Shown: positions 1-12,839 of the stretch, piece after piece
Layout of the letters: the number at the start of each line of letters is the position of its first letter
How positions within the stretch are numbered: position 1 is the stretch's first letter
Source of the DNA: Cymodocea nodosa
Lineage: Eukaryota > Streptophyta > Magnoliopsida > Alismatales > Cymodoceaceae
Assembly (NCBI GenBank): GCA_036874045.1
Contig: CM072335.1
Location: forward strand, 17,553,501 to 17,617,500
DNA length: 64,000 nucleotides
Direction: 5' to 3'
The notes under the pieces: generated by a model
Told to the model about the DNA's origin: nothing
The model's database searches: none
The model's input: the letters and a program-made list of their open reading frames with translations, nothing else
Position numbers and translations under genes: made by a program

Positions 1-3000
1 AGTAGGAATATGAGAGGTTGAAGTGGGCACAAGGATCCAACCACCCTGCTGTTGCATCCTTAGCTTCTACTTTAAGCATGGCTATGCATGCAAGTGAGGC
101 ACCAACTTAGATTGTTGATTCAGGTGCATCTCAATACATGACAAACTACCTTTCACTTTTCTCCTGCCTTTAGAAAATTCCCAACCTTCAAAGTGTCATT
201 GCAACTGATGGTTGTTCATGCCCAATATTAGGATGTGGCACAATTGATGTCATTCCTAATATCCAACTTGAGAATACCCTCCTTGTCCCTGAGCTTTCTG
301 TTAATTTACTATCTATTAGTTCTATCACAGATCAGTTATCCTGTTTTGTGACATTTCCTTTCCATTATACCTTTCAGGACCTACGAACAAGGATGAGAAT
401 TGGTTTGAGCCATAAAAGGAGCACAAGAGAGTATGTTCTTGCTCGAGATGCACATTCACGTAGTTTTGTTGTCTCGTTGTCCTCTACTACAGAGTCGTCT
501 CTTCTCTAACATTGACGGCTTGGTCATCCCTCCATCCACAAACTTCAACAAATGTTGCCATGGGTCGATGTTTTTGAATTTAAGTGTGAATCTTGTTAGT
601 TAGGCAAACATTGTCATTCGTCTTATCCTCGTATTTCTTTCACTAAAAGTCTTGCTATGTTTGATTTAGTCCATTGTGATGTATGGGGTCCTAACTGTAT
701 AACCTCGTCTCATGGTTATTAGTACTATCTTGTTATTGTCGATGATTTCTCACAAGTATGTTTAGGTGTATCTTTTAAAGGATAGAAAGAATATTGTTAT
801 ATCTATTGAGACTTTTGTTCGTGAAATTAATACTTAATTTTCTATTACACTAAAATGTCTTAGAACTGATAATGTTCTTAAGTTTGTTAGTATTCAGTTC
901 CAAAACTTTTGTACTTTTAATGAGATTATTCACCAGACGACGTGTCATCACACTTTTCAACAAAATGGGATGGCTGAAAGGAAACATCGTCATTTATTGG
1001 ATATCACTAGAATCTTTCTACTTCACATAAATGTTCCTAAATATCTTTGGGCTGACGTTGTCCTTACCACATCCTTTCTAGTTAATCAGATGCGCTCTTC
1101 TCTCCTTAAGGGAGAGATTCCTTTGCATCGTCTCTATCCTGAGGGTGAACTTTTTACTCTAACTCTTAGAGTATTTGGGTGCACTACTTATGTTCAAAAT
1201 CTTAGTCCTGGCCTGGACAAGTTTGATGCCCGCACCTTTAAGTGTGTGTTTATAGAATACTCTAGAACTCAAAAAGGATATAAGTGTTATCACCATTCTA
1301 CAAAATGCTATTATACCTCTTCTAATGTCACATTCTCTAAGGATCAGCCTTACTTCTCCTAAAAGGCCGATTCTTCGACGGATCAAAACATATCCAACCC
1401 CCTTTTTCCTTATTCTACTCTTGTTTGTCCTAATGATCCTACTATGGTTGAGTCCCCTGTCATTATTAGGGAAGACCATGGTGTTGCAAAAAGACCACTA
1501 TAGGTGTATCAAAGGTGACAGTGACTCGAGGTTAACTCATTGGCTCCACCAAAGACCTCCTTGAATGAAAATCCTACAACACCCTCAGAAGAATTGCCCA
1601 TTACCCTATACAAAGATACACATACTTACACATAACACCCTATCTCCCAATTTGTTTCCTATGATCATCTTACTTCTTCCTGTCGTATCTTTGCCTTATC
1701 TGTCATATCTGAGACTGTACCTAAGACATACCAAGAAGTCTTGTAGTGTCCCACTTGGAAATAGGTCATAGACTAAGAAATGGAAGCTCTGTGGTCACGT
1801 GGCACATGGGAGCTGATTTCGTATCCTGCTAATGTCAATCTAGTTTCTTGCAAGTGAGTCTTTACTGTGAAGTTTAAACTTGATGGTACAGTGGAAAGAC
1901 ACAATATGCATCTTGTTGCTAGAGAGTTTACTCAAGAGTATGGCATTGATTATGCTAAAACCTTCTTATCAGTGGTTCGCCTCAATTCTATCAAAGTGTT
2001 ATTGTCTATGACAGTCAACAAGAGGTGAGAGCTCAATCAACATAATGTGAAGAATGCATTTTTATATAGGGATCTAATTAAGGAGATGTACATAGCCCAA
2101 CCCCTAAGGTATGTTACCTAGGGCAAGCAGATGGTTTGCAAACTAAAGAGAGCTATTTATGAGTTAAAGCAAAGTCCACGAGCTTATGCTGAGAGATTTC
2201 GAAGATGTGCTGTTGATTATTCAATTTTTATTCGCAGATCTAACAGATGGTTTCTAAGTGTTGAGTTTGCATATTCCAAAGGGAAGATGATGTTGTCCTA
2301 GAAGAAATATGCTCTTGATCTATTAATAGATACAGGTACCTTAGGGTGCAAATTTGAGGCCACACCAATTAAGCAAAGTCCCTCCTTTTGGGACTCATCA
2401 TCAGAAGAACTACTAGATTCCAATAGCTACCAGAAGTTAATAGGCAAACTCATTTATCTCATTGTTACTAGGCCCGACATTGCATATACTGTAGGACTAC
2501 TTAGCTAGTTTATGCATCAACCCAAAATGATGCATTAGCAAAGGGCTCAAAGGGTGCTTGCCTATATCAAAGGCATTTTAGAAAATGGACTATTGTATTA
2601 GGATCATGGACATCTTAAGGTTGAAGTTTTCTCATATGCCAACTTTGCAGGAGACAAAAGAGATAGAAAATTTATTTCGAGGTATCTAACCTATGTGAGG
2701 GGAAATTTGGTAACTTGGAGAAGTAAGAAGCAGAGTGTGATATCCTGCTTTAGTGCAGAGGCCGAATATAGAGCTATGAGATTTACTAGATGTAAAATGG
2801 TATGACTTAGTTCTCTATTAGGAGAATTAAGGCTGAAGGTTAAAGAATCAATGGTTATGCACTGCGACAACCAAGTTGTTATCTACATTGTCAAGAATGA
2901 GACCTTCCATGAATGCACCAAGTACATTGAGATAGACTGTCATTACATCTAGGATTTGGTCACAAAGGGAGTTATTCGCACACCTCACATATCCTTCACT

Positions 3001-3106
3001 GAAGAATGTGCAAACATTCTTACTAAGGCTATGAGTCATAAGTCCTTTAATTATCTCTGTAATAAGCTAGGATTAACTGATATATACTCTCTAGCTTAAG
3101 GGGGAG
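1..3106 (+). pseudogene. Copia A: decayed gag-pol polyprotein (protease to RNase H), 5' part outside window
   Basis: Remnant of a Ty1/copia polyprotein that would have cut, copied and integrated the element. Translating across frames gives the copia order. The aspartic protease motif IVDSGAS lies at 111-131, GAG-pre-integrase RLGHPS near 513, the integrase core with HCDVWGPN near 674, and NGMAERKHRH from about 964. The integrase C-terminus runs to 1362. Reverse transcriptase starts near 1860 and RNase H covers about 2450-3060, with MHCDNQVVIYI near 2855. Stops and frameshifts are frequent; the longest open stretch is 970-1362 (130 aa). The YVDD region is missing: sequence jumps from the pre-YVDD segment near 2235 to the segment after it near 2255. 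The window edge removes gag and the 5' LTR. Confidence 0.9.
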
Positions 3107-3267
3107 TGTTAGAGCTTTATTTTGTATTAAGTTGTGTATGTCAGGTTAGTTGGGTATATGGATCCTTATATGAATCCATCATACTATATATATATATTTT
3201 TACCTATTGTAACTCCTAAAAATTAATTCAATGAAGTCTTCTTCTCTCCTTTACCTCCACTTTAACA
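3107..3267 (+). repeat. 3' LTR of copia A
   Basis: A purine-rich tract (AAGGGGGAG, 3098-3106) follows the end of the RNase H remnant and is the polypurine tract. The LTR then starts TGTTAG and ends TTTAACA (TG...CA), 161 bp, with an AT-rich TATA-like run in the middle. The 5' partner is outside the window. Confidence 0.75.
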
Positions 3268-5345
3268 ATGTAAAATCACGAGCAACCAATCAGGCTTCGT
3301 AATGCTCAATGAAACCGTCAAACTTGTACTTGATAGTGTATATCCATTTACAACTAACAACATGAGCATTAGATAGTCAAGGGACAAGTTCTCATGTTCT
3401 TGTGTCTAGTAGAGCCTACATTTCAACATCCATAATAGTCTTCCAAGGGGGAAGATTAAGTGTTTCCTTAAATGCCTTGGAATCGATTCAAAAATAATAG
3501 CAAAGGATAGTGAGTCATGAGAAACAAAATGGAAAATAGGATAAGTAGAGTAGGAACAGATACCTTTACGTAGAGCAATAGGTAAGTTTGGAGGATTTGA
3601 ATTTTGATCTGCATCCAACGTAGGAAGAGATGGTGGTACCATAGTAGTGGAAGGATGATGATGTAGTCGATGATAAACTTGCAAAGGAGGAGGTTGAGTA
3701 TGTTCCATGGAATTTTCATCCTCAGCAAAACATACTTGTTGTGGTGGGCTGGCATCAGGAGAATTAGACGACTCCAAAGGAAGAACACCAACAAGTAAGA
3801 GAGTATCGGGAAGGGGTGATGAACTGAACTGGTTATCTAAAGAAAAAAAAGGAACATCCTCCTAGAAGATGACATTAACTGACATAATATATCGACAAAT
3901 AGGGAGGTGATAACATGTATATCCTTTATGATAAAGAAGATAACCAACAAAGACACATTTAATGGAGTGAAGACAATTTATCCAAACTAGGAGAAAAATT
4001 CTTAACAAAGGTAATACACCCAAAAACTTTAAGAGGTAAAGGAAACAACTTATTCTTTGTTGAAAGACACCAAAAAGGAGTGACTCCCTCCAACGATAAA
4101 GACGACATACGATTAATTAAAAAAGTAGTAGTAGAAACAATGTCGGACCAAAGGTACTTCGACACATTCATATCAACCAAAAGAGAGCAACATCTAAAAT
4201 GTGATGATGTTTTTGCTTGACAGTGTCATTTTGTTGAGATGTATAGGCACAAGTAGTTTGATATATAATCTCCTTATCAATATAAAAAGAAGCAACAATA
4301 GATTGGGTAAATTCCAAAGCATTATCAGTATGAAAAATTTTAAGAATAATATTAAATTGAGTTTGAACTTCATTGAAAAAAAATTTAATGACATCAACAA
4401 CAGACTAATGATCTTTCAACAAGTATAACCAAGACACACATGAAAAATCATCAACAAACACAACATTATAGCGATAACGAGAAACAGACACAACCTAAGT
4501 AGATCCTCAGATATCACAATAAACAATATCAAAATGCTTAAAAACTAACGCTAACTCACGACTACAAAAAGTAGCATAAAAGTACTTACCTAAAATACAA
4601 GTTTAACACTAAAATTGACCAACAAACAACTAAGGCATGACTTCTTGGAGTTTTTGATGTGACAGGTGTTTGAGACAACGTTGTCAAAGAATAGGAGACA
4701 CTCCTAATGTGCAAGCAACAACTAAGCCCTGGGAGATATCATTACGAACAAAAGTGTATACACTACGTCCACTTTCATGACCCAAACCAATCCTCCCTCT
4801 CTATAGATCTTGAAAAATGCAATGAAAGAGAAAAAAGGTGATTGAGTAATGAAGCTGTTTGGTAATCTTACTAATGGAAAGTAAATTAATTGAAAAATTA
4901 GATATATGAAGCACATTGTCTAATGATATGTACTAGATGGTAAGAGTAGTACCTTCTTTAAAGACAAAGCAACTACAACCATCAACCAGGGTGATAGAAC
5001 TGATATTAGGTAGTTAAGTTAGTCGATTAAACAAAGTGGAATGACCTGCAATGTGGTTAGATGCTCCTGAATCGATAATCCAAGTGTCATTTTGAGAGGA
5101 TGTAAGTAAAATGGAGTTACCAGATTCGAGAACATGGTTAGTCATACCATTAGTAGCTTGTTGAGCCTACAATATCATTAAATCATCCACATAAGTTTGC
5201 GTCATTTGAACAAGTTGAGAATTACTGCAACTTGTAGAGGGTTCTAGATGTGGTGAAGTGGTAACAACATGAGTAGTGGCACGTAAGGTAGGTGGATGTC
5301 CAAATTTGTATGAACACTTTTCTGATGAGTGATTCTTTCCAGCAT
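3268..5345 (-). pseudogene. Copia B: decayed gag-pol fragment, minus strand
   Basis: Read on the minus strand, this is a copia polyprotein from gag zinc knuckle to the N-terminal part of reverse transcriptase. The zinc-knuckle end (NHSSEKCSYKFGHPP) lies near 5290-5345 and the protease motif WIIDSGASNHIAGH at about 5047-5088. The integrase core covers 4600-3900, including the stretch SKYLWSDIVSTTTFLINRM at 4130-4180. RT begins at 3410-3290 (KWIYTIKYKFDG). It stops abruptly at 3268, directly against the copia A LTR, so the RT palm, RNase H and 3' LTR are lost. The right edge at about 5345 abuts plus-strand RNase H of copia C. Many in-frame stops. Confidence 0.85.
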
Positions 5346-5355
5346 ATAATGGACT

Positions 5356-5909
5356 TTTAAGTTAATTCAATCATAAATTGTGTCAAGTGCATTGAGTAGG
5401 CACATAGAAGGTCCTAACTTACATCAAGAAAGCCCTTGGGAAGGGACTGTTATACAAACAAAATGACCATCTACATGTTGAAGCCTACTCTAATGCTGAT
5501 TTTACAAGAGATAGAGGAGATCAAAAGTTAACAACCAGTTATTTCACATATGTTGGGGGAAACTTAATCACCTTGCGAAGTAAGAAACAAAATGTGGTTT
5601 TATGTTCAAGTATAGAATCAAAATACAAGGCTATGAGGAAAGTTAGTGTAAAATGATGTGGCTAAAGTCTTTTCTACAAGAGCTTGGTGTGGAAGTCTAA
5701 CTACCGATGTCAATATATTGTAATAATCGGGGAATAATACATATTACAAAGAATGAAACGTTTCATGAATGCACAAAGCACATTAAGACAGATTGTCATT
5801 ATACAAAACCTTGTGGTGAAAGGCATAGTTAGTAGATCATTCACTCCTTCAGCTGAAGAACATGTTGACATTCTCACCAAGGCCTTAAATTACAATGTGT
5901 TTGAGTATA
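5356..5909 (+). pseudogene. Copia C: RNase H remnant, upstream half of a split element
   Basis: Plus-strand translation gives the copia RNase H domain, with RVLTYIKKALGKGLLYKQ near 5410 and HVEAYSNADFTRDRGD near 5478, then a stretch equivalent to the catalytic CDN box near 5710-5770. The frame is broken several times. It ends at 5909 inside the codons for the C-terminal tail. That tail (a CNKLG box and the polypurine tract) reappears at 10824-10876, beyond the minus-strand element D. The copy is 5'-truncated at about 5356. Confidence 0.85.
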
Positions 5910-6032
5910 GTCAAATTTAAGGATTGACTAAAAAACTAGATACTTCATTGAAGGAACAAGATACATATATATACACCAATAATAAATGGATCCTAGGATC
6001 CATATATCCAAAAATAATAACTAGATCCAACA
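5910..6032 (-). repeat. 3' LTR of copia D
   Basis: 123 bp on the minus strand, starting TGTTGG at 6032 next to a polypurine tract (read as CTTGAGGGGGAG on the minus strand, 6033-6044). It closely matches the right LTR at 10695-10818, including a GGATCC-containing segment and a run of alternating TA. Confidence 0.88.
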
Positions 6033-9000
6033 CTCCCCCTCAAGCTTAAGTAAATATGTTACATAGGCTCGGCTTGTTACAAATTGAATTAAAAGATCCT
6101 ACATGAAGCCTTTTAATGAAAATATCAGCTAATTGTTGAGTGGAATGAGTGAAGGGAGGAGAGACAATATTGTTCTTCATAAGATCACACAAACATAGTG
6201 ACAATCAACTTCTATATACTTGGTTCTCTCATAAAAAAATCATTATTGGCAATGCATATAACTATCTTGTTGTCATAATGCATGGGTATAGAATCAAATA
6301 TCTCAACTTCAAACTTTAACAATGATTTTACCTAGATGAGTTCACTCCCTATTTGAGACATACCCTGGTATTTTGATTCACAACTTGATTTTGAGACTAC
6401 ATTCTATTTTTTACTTCTCCATGCTACAAGATTCCCTCTAAAGTAAGTACAATAGCCTAAGGTAGACTTTCTATCTGATTTATCATTTGCATAGCTTGCA
6501 TTTGAGTATCCACGGATCATCTTATGGTCATGATTTGAGTAAAAAAGCTGTTTTCCTGGTCGACCTTTGATGTAGGTAACCACTCTTAGTGCTTCTTGTC
6601 AATGTATTTCTCTAGGTGATTGTATAAATTGACTTAACAACCCTATAACAAATGATATATTAAGGCGAGTCACAATTAAGTACAAAAGTTTGTCCAAGAG
6701 CTTGTAATATTTGCTTACATCTAATGGCATAGAGTTTTCTTCTCAAAAGGAGGGATTATGTTCAATGGGAGTATTAACTAGCTTATACCTAGTGAGATTA
6801 GTCTCCTTTAACAAGTCCATTGCATAATTCCATTAAGATAATATCAACTTGCCCTTGGCATAGGCAAACTCTATCTCAAGAAAATATCAGGGTTTACCTA
6901 GATCCTGAATGACAAAATAGCAATTGAGAAACTTTTTGGTGGATTATATGTCATCTTTATCATCGCCTATAAGATGTCATCAACATATACTGCCAAAATA
7001 GTTTATAGCCCGTAGAAGATTTTTGTATGAAAATGGAACCATCAACTTGGCACCTGTGATAGCCATGAGTGAGTAAGATTGAGTTGAACTTGGCATACCA
7101 AACTCTAAGACTTTATTTAAGGCCATATATAGACTTCTTTAGACGGTAAACTTGATTCTCCCCTTGAGCAACAAATCTCGAAGGTTGCTCTATGTAAACC
7201 TCTTCATCAAGATCACTATTAAGAAAGACATTATAAACATCAAGCTGACACAAATCCCATGAGCGATAGACAAATAAGGCTAGAAGAATCCAGATAAACG
7301 GGAGACAAGCCACTAGCGAGAATGTATCTCAATAATTGATGTCATGAGTTTGAGTAAAACTTCAAACCATTAGCCAAGCTTTGTGATGTATAATTGTGCC
7401 ATCACTAGGCATTTCTTAGCAAACACCCAACAACAGCCAACAACTGAAAGGTGGTGAGGATGAGGCATGAGTTCCCATGTGTGCTACTCTGAGAGGACCT
7501 GCATCTCATCATCTGTAGTTTGCTTCCAATGAGGAAAGGTAAACGCTTCATGATAATTTTTGGGTAAATACTCAAAGTTAAGAGATGAGACAAAGCATTT
7601 GAAATCAAGAGATAAGGAAACATAAAAAACATAATGGGAAAGAGGGTGCACCACACAAGAGTAGTGACCCTTGTGTAGAGCAATGAAGAGAGAGAGGCCT
7701 ACCTCAAAGGTGAAAGAGGATCTTCCATGAAAGGAGGTGATGCTGTAAAAGAAGTGGCTAGTGCAACTACAAGCCGTCAATGATACACTTGCAAAGGAAA
7801 AGAGGGTGGTGGAGAAGAAAGAAGTGATAAAAGGCTAAAAGGCTAAAAGGAGGCAAAGTCCTCGCAAAGAAAGGAAACCTCTAAGGGAACAAGATGTGGC
7901 AGTCAAGTGAGCAGGGTTAGAGAAGTCAAGGGAAGTTCTACCATAGGTGAGGAGATGACCATCATGAGAGGAGAGGGAGAGACAGTCAAGGAAGAGGTCC
8001 CAAAATGAGTATCTTCCTGAAAGACCACATCTCTAGAGGTAAAATAACATCGAGAAGCAAAATGATAATGGTACCCTTTGGAAGTACAAAAGTACCCAAT
8101 AAAGACAATAAATGGAGCAAGGTGAAAGTTTGTCAAGACTAAGGGAAAGTTCTTTGACAAAGACGATACAACCAAAGACTCAAAGAGAGAGTAGGAACAA
8201 TTCCTTGTTTAGAGAAAGACATTGTAAAGGAATTGCACCACCAAACGGGATAGAGAGTAAGCAATTGATGAGATAAGTAGCAATGGAGACAACATCAAAC
8301 CACAAAACTTTGGATGTATTCATCTCAATCATCAAGGAGCGAGTGACATCAAAAATGTGACAATGCTTTCACTCTAGAATTTCATTCTATTAAAAGGTAT
8401 ATGCGTAGGTGGTTTGATGAATAATGCCCTGTTGAGAGCAAAAAGAAGCAAGAGAAGATTGAATGAACTCCAAAGCATTATCAATGCAAAAGATTTTAAG
8501 AACACCAAATTGATTTTGAATTTTATTAAAGAAATAGTAAGTTACATTAAGGATAGTTTGACGATTTTTTAACAAATATAACTAAGATGTTCGAGAAAAA
8601 TCATCAATAAAGACCACATAATAACGATAACTAAAAACAGACGTGGCCTAGGAAATGCCTCAGACATTACAATGAACAATATCAAAAGGTTTGGGAGCTA
8701 TTGCTAGGTCCTGATTAGTATAAGTAGCCCAAAAATGTTTACCTATGATACAAAATGAACAAGAAAAAGAAGAAACTTCAATCCAAGGTAAAACCTCTTT
8801 AAGCTTTCAAGATGAAGGATAGCCCAAATGACAGTGCCATAATAAAAAAGAGTCACGATCTAAGGTGGTAATGATGGCAAGTCTACGAGGAATATCATCC
8901 TTAGCCAACATATAGATACCTTGACCTCGATCATGGCCAATACCAATCCTCCTCTCCATGTAAAGATCCTGAAAAATATAGTAAAGTGGATAGAAAGTTA

Positions 9001-9380
9001 TTTGGTAATAGCACTAATTGAAAGAAGGTTAACTGGAAAATCAGGAATTAAAAGAACTTCTTGTAAGGTAATGGTAGAAGTAAGAGGAATGGTGTATTCA
9101 CTAGTGACCGCACAATGGTGACCATTAGCAATGACAATCAATTTGACGTTGGACATGTAAAAGACGGGAAAATAAAGAATCATTACTTGTAACATGATTG
9201 GAAGTACTTGAGTCAAGGATCCAAGAAGAATCAAGGGTAACAGAATTAGAAGTAGATATACCTGAGAGGACATGAGAAGCAATGGCCTCATCCTATTATT
9301 GGGCATGGAAAAAACATAGCTCATCAAAATCTGCCTAAGTGACCTGAACCGTATTAGTAGAGGAGCTAGGGCCAATCGAA
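6033..9380 (-). pseudogene. Copia D pol: protease, integrase, RT and RNase H remnants
   Basis: On the minus strand: protease near 9230-9186 reads WILDSSTSNH, so the usual DSGAS box has changed to DSSTS. Integrase runs from about 8800 to 7990, with the DNALEF box in the stretch at 8575-8390 and the C-terminus at 8175-7990. RT spans about 7460-6700: QLDVYNVFLNSDLDEEVYIE lies within 7313-7113 and VYVDDIL near 6990-6965, so the catalytic YVDD survives. RNase H covers about 6560-6060 in several frames. Frameshifts and stops throughout mean no protein could be made. Confidence 0.85.
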
Positions 9381-9399
9381 ATTGGATCTAAAACAAGTG

Positions 9400-10285
9400 G
9401 AAGCTTTGCATGAATTACATGAGTTGTAGAAGGAAGGGTGGAAGGCCACCTAAACTTTGCCTAACAACGCTTGAAAGGATGGTTCTTCTGTCTATAGTGG
9501 ATGCAAGAGTTGTGAGATGAACCACCAGACTTGTGGTCCTTTCCCCCTTTTGAAGATTGTCCACTTGTAAAGAGACATCCAATTGAAAATAATGATGATG
9601 TAAGAGTAGTAGCCTCTATAGTTGACCTAGAAGCGACAATGGAGATCTATAAGGCTTTATTGAAGGTGTGTTGAAGTGATGGAAGAACATCTACAACTAG
9701 AATCTAACCACATAACTGAGAGGCAATTTCCAAACATAAACCTACTCCAAGTTCGTCCTTATATCGATGTTTGTGGCCAAATCGAGAGAAGATGGTTGGT
9801 AAATCTCAAGTTCCTTCAAAAAAACCCTAAGTCTGGTGTAGTAACTCTGAAGGGAGGAGTCTCCCTATCAATAAGAGAAGAGACTCTCATACACTTCATA
9901 CACTTTCCTAATATTCTAATCTTGACCATAAGTGGAATGGAGAGTCTCCCAAATATAGCAATCAGGGCGGATACGAACAATGTTTTGGGCTATACTGTCA
10001 TCAACACTATTTAGAAGCTAGGAACACATTGCTGCATCAATTGCATGCCATGCTAGATATGACTTGTCTTTCTCATTAGAAGGAGTGGTAAATAGATGAT
10101 GTTCATTCACTTGTGAAATGACAAAAGTTGGAGACCAAGTATAATAATTATTTTCATTCAATTTAAAGTCTGTGACATTAAGCTTAGAACTATCCACTGA
10201 CATCAAGAATAAAGCCATAAAATTAATCAAGTTCCTACCCTTTAATCTTACAAGAAGAAAAGTTTTTTTTTTGTTAAGGATCAAC
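9400..10285 (-). pseudogene. Copia D gag remnant with zinc knuckle
   Basis: The minus-strand start region at 10284-10018 is open and carries a copia gag N-terminus (UBN2-type; LNENNYYTWSPTFVISQ followed by the HLFTTPS stretch). A decayed CCHC knuckle lies near 9510-9470 (CIHYRQKNHPFKRC, second Cys changed to Tyr). The middle is broken. Gag would form the particle that packages the RNA. Confidence 0.8.
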
Positions 10286-10681
10286 CGATAACTATGCCAA
10301 GTAATCGATCAAGTGTTGTACAATTAAGCCTTCCACAACCTAAGTACTAATTAATCAAGGAAGTAGTGTTGATCAATAGAGAAGCAAGAACCCGACAACT
10401 GATTTGTAGTAAAAAAAACAGACGAACACTAACCAACAAGAACTATGAGTCGACATGATCTTGAGCTACAAAAGTAGCTAAACAGAGAACTTCAATCGAG
10501 AGGAAGATTCAATAGGGAACAGCAACCAGCAAGGACACGATACAATTGGCAATAGTCTGCAACAAAGAGATAGTCATAGAAGCCAACATCGTCTGGTTCC
10601 TGGAGGAGAAACAGCATTTGACGAAAGAAAAAAAATCAATCGACAACATCTAACGGAAAAAGGAAGAGGTTAGCCCTAGAT

Positions 10682-10693
10682 GCTCTAATACCA
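10682..10693 (-). other. Primer-binding site of copia D
   Basis: The minus-strand reading TGGTATTAGAGC is one change from TGGTATCAGAGC, the complement of the initiator tRNA-Met 3' end used by plant copia elements. It lies one base inside the right LTR. Confidence 0.85.
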
Positions 10694-10694
10694 A

Positions 10695-10818
10695 GTTAAA
10701 TTTAGGGATTAACCAAAAAATTAGATACTTCATTGAAGGAACAAGATACATATATATACACCAATAATAAATGGATACTAGGATCCATATATCTAGAAAT
10801 AATAATCAAATCCAAAAA
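10695..10818 (-). repeat. 5' LTR of copia D
   Basis: 124 bp, paired with the LTR at 5910-6032 (about 90% identical by eye). Its inner edge is set by the PBS at 10682-10693 and its outer edge by the return of copia C sequence. Confidence 0.87.
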
Positions 10819-11005
10819 GAATATATATGTAACAAGCTGGGTTTTATAAATATCTATTTACCAACTTGAGGGAGAGTGTGAGTAATGCTATACTTAAGTA
10901 GTTCTTAAGTATAGTTTGATCTATTTAAGGATCCATTTAGGTGTATCCAATATATTGTACTCTTCTTCAAAAATGCATAATATTTTTCCTTACTCCACCT
11001 CCACT
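10819..11005 (+). repeat. Copia C: 3' tail, polypurine tract and 3' LTR
   Basis: Plus-strand codons for the RNase H tail (CNKLGFINIYLPT) resume after element D and end in a stop beside the polypurine tract GAGGGAGAG (10868-10876). The LTR starts TGTGAG at 10877. Its right end is not sharp: sequence resembling the end of these LTRs (CCTCCACTTA) stops near 11005, where LINE E begins. Confidence 0.75.
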
Positions 11006-11008
11006 TAG

Positions 11009-11810
11009 GGCTCAAATCTCACAAGAAGTATTTAGAGTTGTGATCCCCCACTTGTAGTCATTTCACCTTTGCTTTTTAGGCAAGGAAAGCCTCCTTATGC
11101 CTCTCAGCATCTACAAGCTTCCCTAGTAGTTGATTTAAACAACTAGCTTCCTCCTCGTCTCTAGAAACTTGCACTTTTAACTCCAAACTAGTGATTTCAG
11201 CCACTAGTTTGTCATGGATGAAGTTGACATCCCCAAAATTAGTCCTATTCTAATCTTTCAGCACCCTCTTTAATTGACACAATCAATGATTGACTATTGA
11301 TCAAGCATGCACATTTTATGGATCCCCATGTTTGAGCTACAACCTTAATAAACTCTTCATCAAGCAACCACATATTCTAAAAATGGAAAGGAACAAGGCC
11401 ACAAGGCCAAACCAATGGTTCTTTGACAAGAAGAGGAGCATGGTCAAAGTGAATCCTCGATAAATACTCCACTAGTAGAGGCTTGTGGCGAAGCATTTCA
11501 CTATTAACAAGGATTCTATCAAGTCTCCTATGGGTTTGTTTATCCCCAACCTAGTTATTGCATTAAGATAGGGAATCTCTTGTGACAACTCAAGCAATTC
11601 ATTAGCATGGATGAAATAGTTGAATTCATCCACCCTTTCTTGGTCAAAACCAACCACATTAATGTTCTCTTCACTGCATCTAATGAAGTTAAAATCATCC
11701 CCCAACAACCAAGGCCAATTGGGATGGTTATGAGATAGATTAGGCAATTCTTGCCAAAGATATGTTTGCATCTCCTTCATGGTAGCTACATACATCGCTA
11801 TCAACAGGAA
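11009..11810 (-). pseudogene. LINE E ORF2 fragment: endonuclease and linker
   Basis: The longest open stretch, 11804-11472 on the minus strand, reads through PWLLGDDFNFIRCSEE, the Asp/Asn-containing box of an APE-type endonuclease, followed by an ELSQ segment. Downstream (11400-11010) the linker found in plant LINEs follows, with GLVPFHFQNMW near 11395 and DHNSKYFL near 11055, in shifted frames with stops. The enzyme would nick target DNA for target-primed reverse transcription. The RT itself is absent. Confidence 0.75.
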
Positions 11811-12839
11811 CTCCTACCTACTGACCTCAATGCAAAAGGTGGAGGCTTGACTGCACTCTTTAATGCACCTACAAGAGCAAGGGTTCTTCTACAGGATCCA
11901 TATTTTATCTGACTCCTTATTAGCCTACCCACTATCCCTGCCAAATGGCTTGACATAAATATCGTGGTGCTAGGTTGCTAAAAGGGTTCCAAAAGAGCAA
12001 CTGGTTGAAGTTTCTACTTGCAAATTATTTGCCTAATGAAGCTAGAGGTGGCTTTGTTAGCCAAGCCCCTACAGTTCTAGATAATCTGATCCATAAGAAA
12101 AATAGAGGTAGTCAAAACCACCTAATGTTGATCTAGGGGTTTGTTCCCTCCTGAAAAGGACTCAAAGGAGGTAGCTTGTCTAGAGCACTCTCATCTTGAA
12201 TGCTTCTTTTGTAGTTGGATGTCTTGATAACCCTCCATATCTTTGAAACTTCCTTGATTTCTTCTCTCCATCAGAATTATACATTCCCATGACCTGTCTG
12301 AATTCTAAGTATCACCTTTAGTCTTTTGCTGCAAACTGCCTCTCCTAGACATGTGTTGTTTTTGGGTTCGAGTGTGTATCCTCTACAACCTGATCAAGCA
12401 TTTGGTGACCTGTATGTCTTCCTCCTATTCTTGGACTAACCAATTAGATAGGAGATTTAGAGGAACCACCTCCTCGTCCAATTCGTCCTCCTCTTGGCCT
12501 ACAACTTATTGTTTTTCCTCATTTGTAGAATGTTCTTGGTTGTGTGGTACTTCTTCTTGATTGGATAGAGTTTCATCAAGCTTAGTAATGATTATGTTTT
12601 CCTCTTGAGTCTCAATTTTAGCCTAAGGTATTACATTCTCCTTTGCTTGGTGAGAGTGTTCCTTTAGCTAGTTGGGTTTCCCAATCTTCCTCCTCCTTTT
12701 CACCAACTTCTAGCTAGGGTCCTGTCCCTGACCCCTCTCTTCGTTTGTGTTTTGGTTTTATTGGTTGGCAAGTAGACTACTTGTTTGCTCTTGATGTGAC
12801 AAGTTCCCTTGTAGATTGGGTTGTACTTCAATGTTTCTC

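Larger units (their letters stand above)
5910..10818 (-). mobile_element. Copia D: complete LTR retrotransposon nested in copia C
   Basis: A 4.9-kb minus-strand copia element with two LTRs (5910-6032 and 10695-10818), a PBS beside the right LTR and a polypurine tract beside the left one. The sequence outside its edges rejoins into the copia C RNase H tail. Candidate 5-bp target duplication: GTATA at 5905-5909 and GAATA at 10819-10823, one mismatch. The two LTRs differ at about 12 of 123 positions by my count, mostly transitions, so the insertion is old. The coding region is full of stops but keeps the whole gag-PR-IN-RT-RH order. Confidence 0.88.

Noticed and set aside
9676-10014. 112-aa plus-strand open frame
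   Set aside because: It is the antisense of the copia D gag region.
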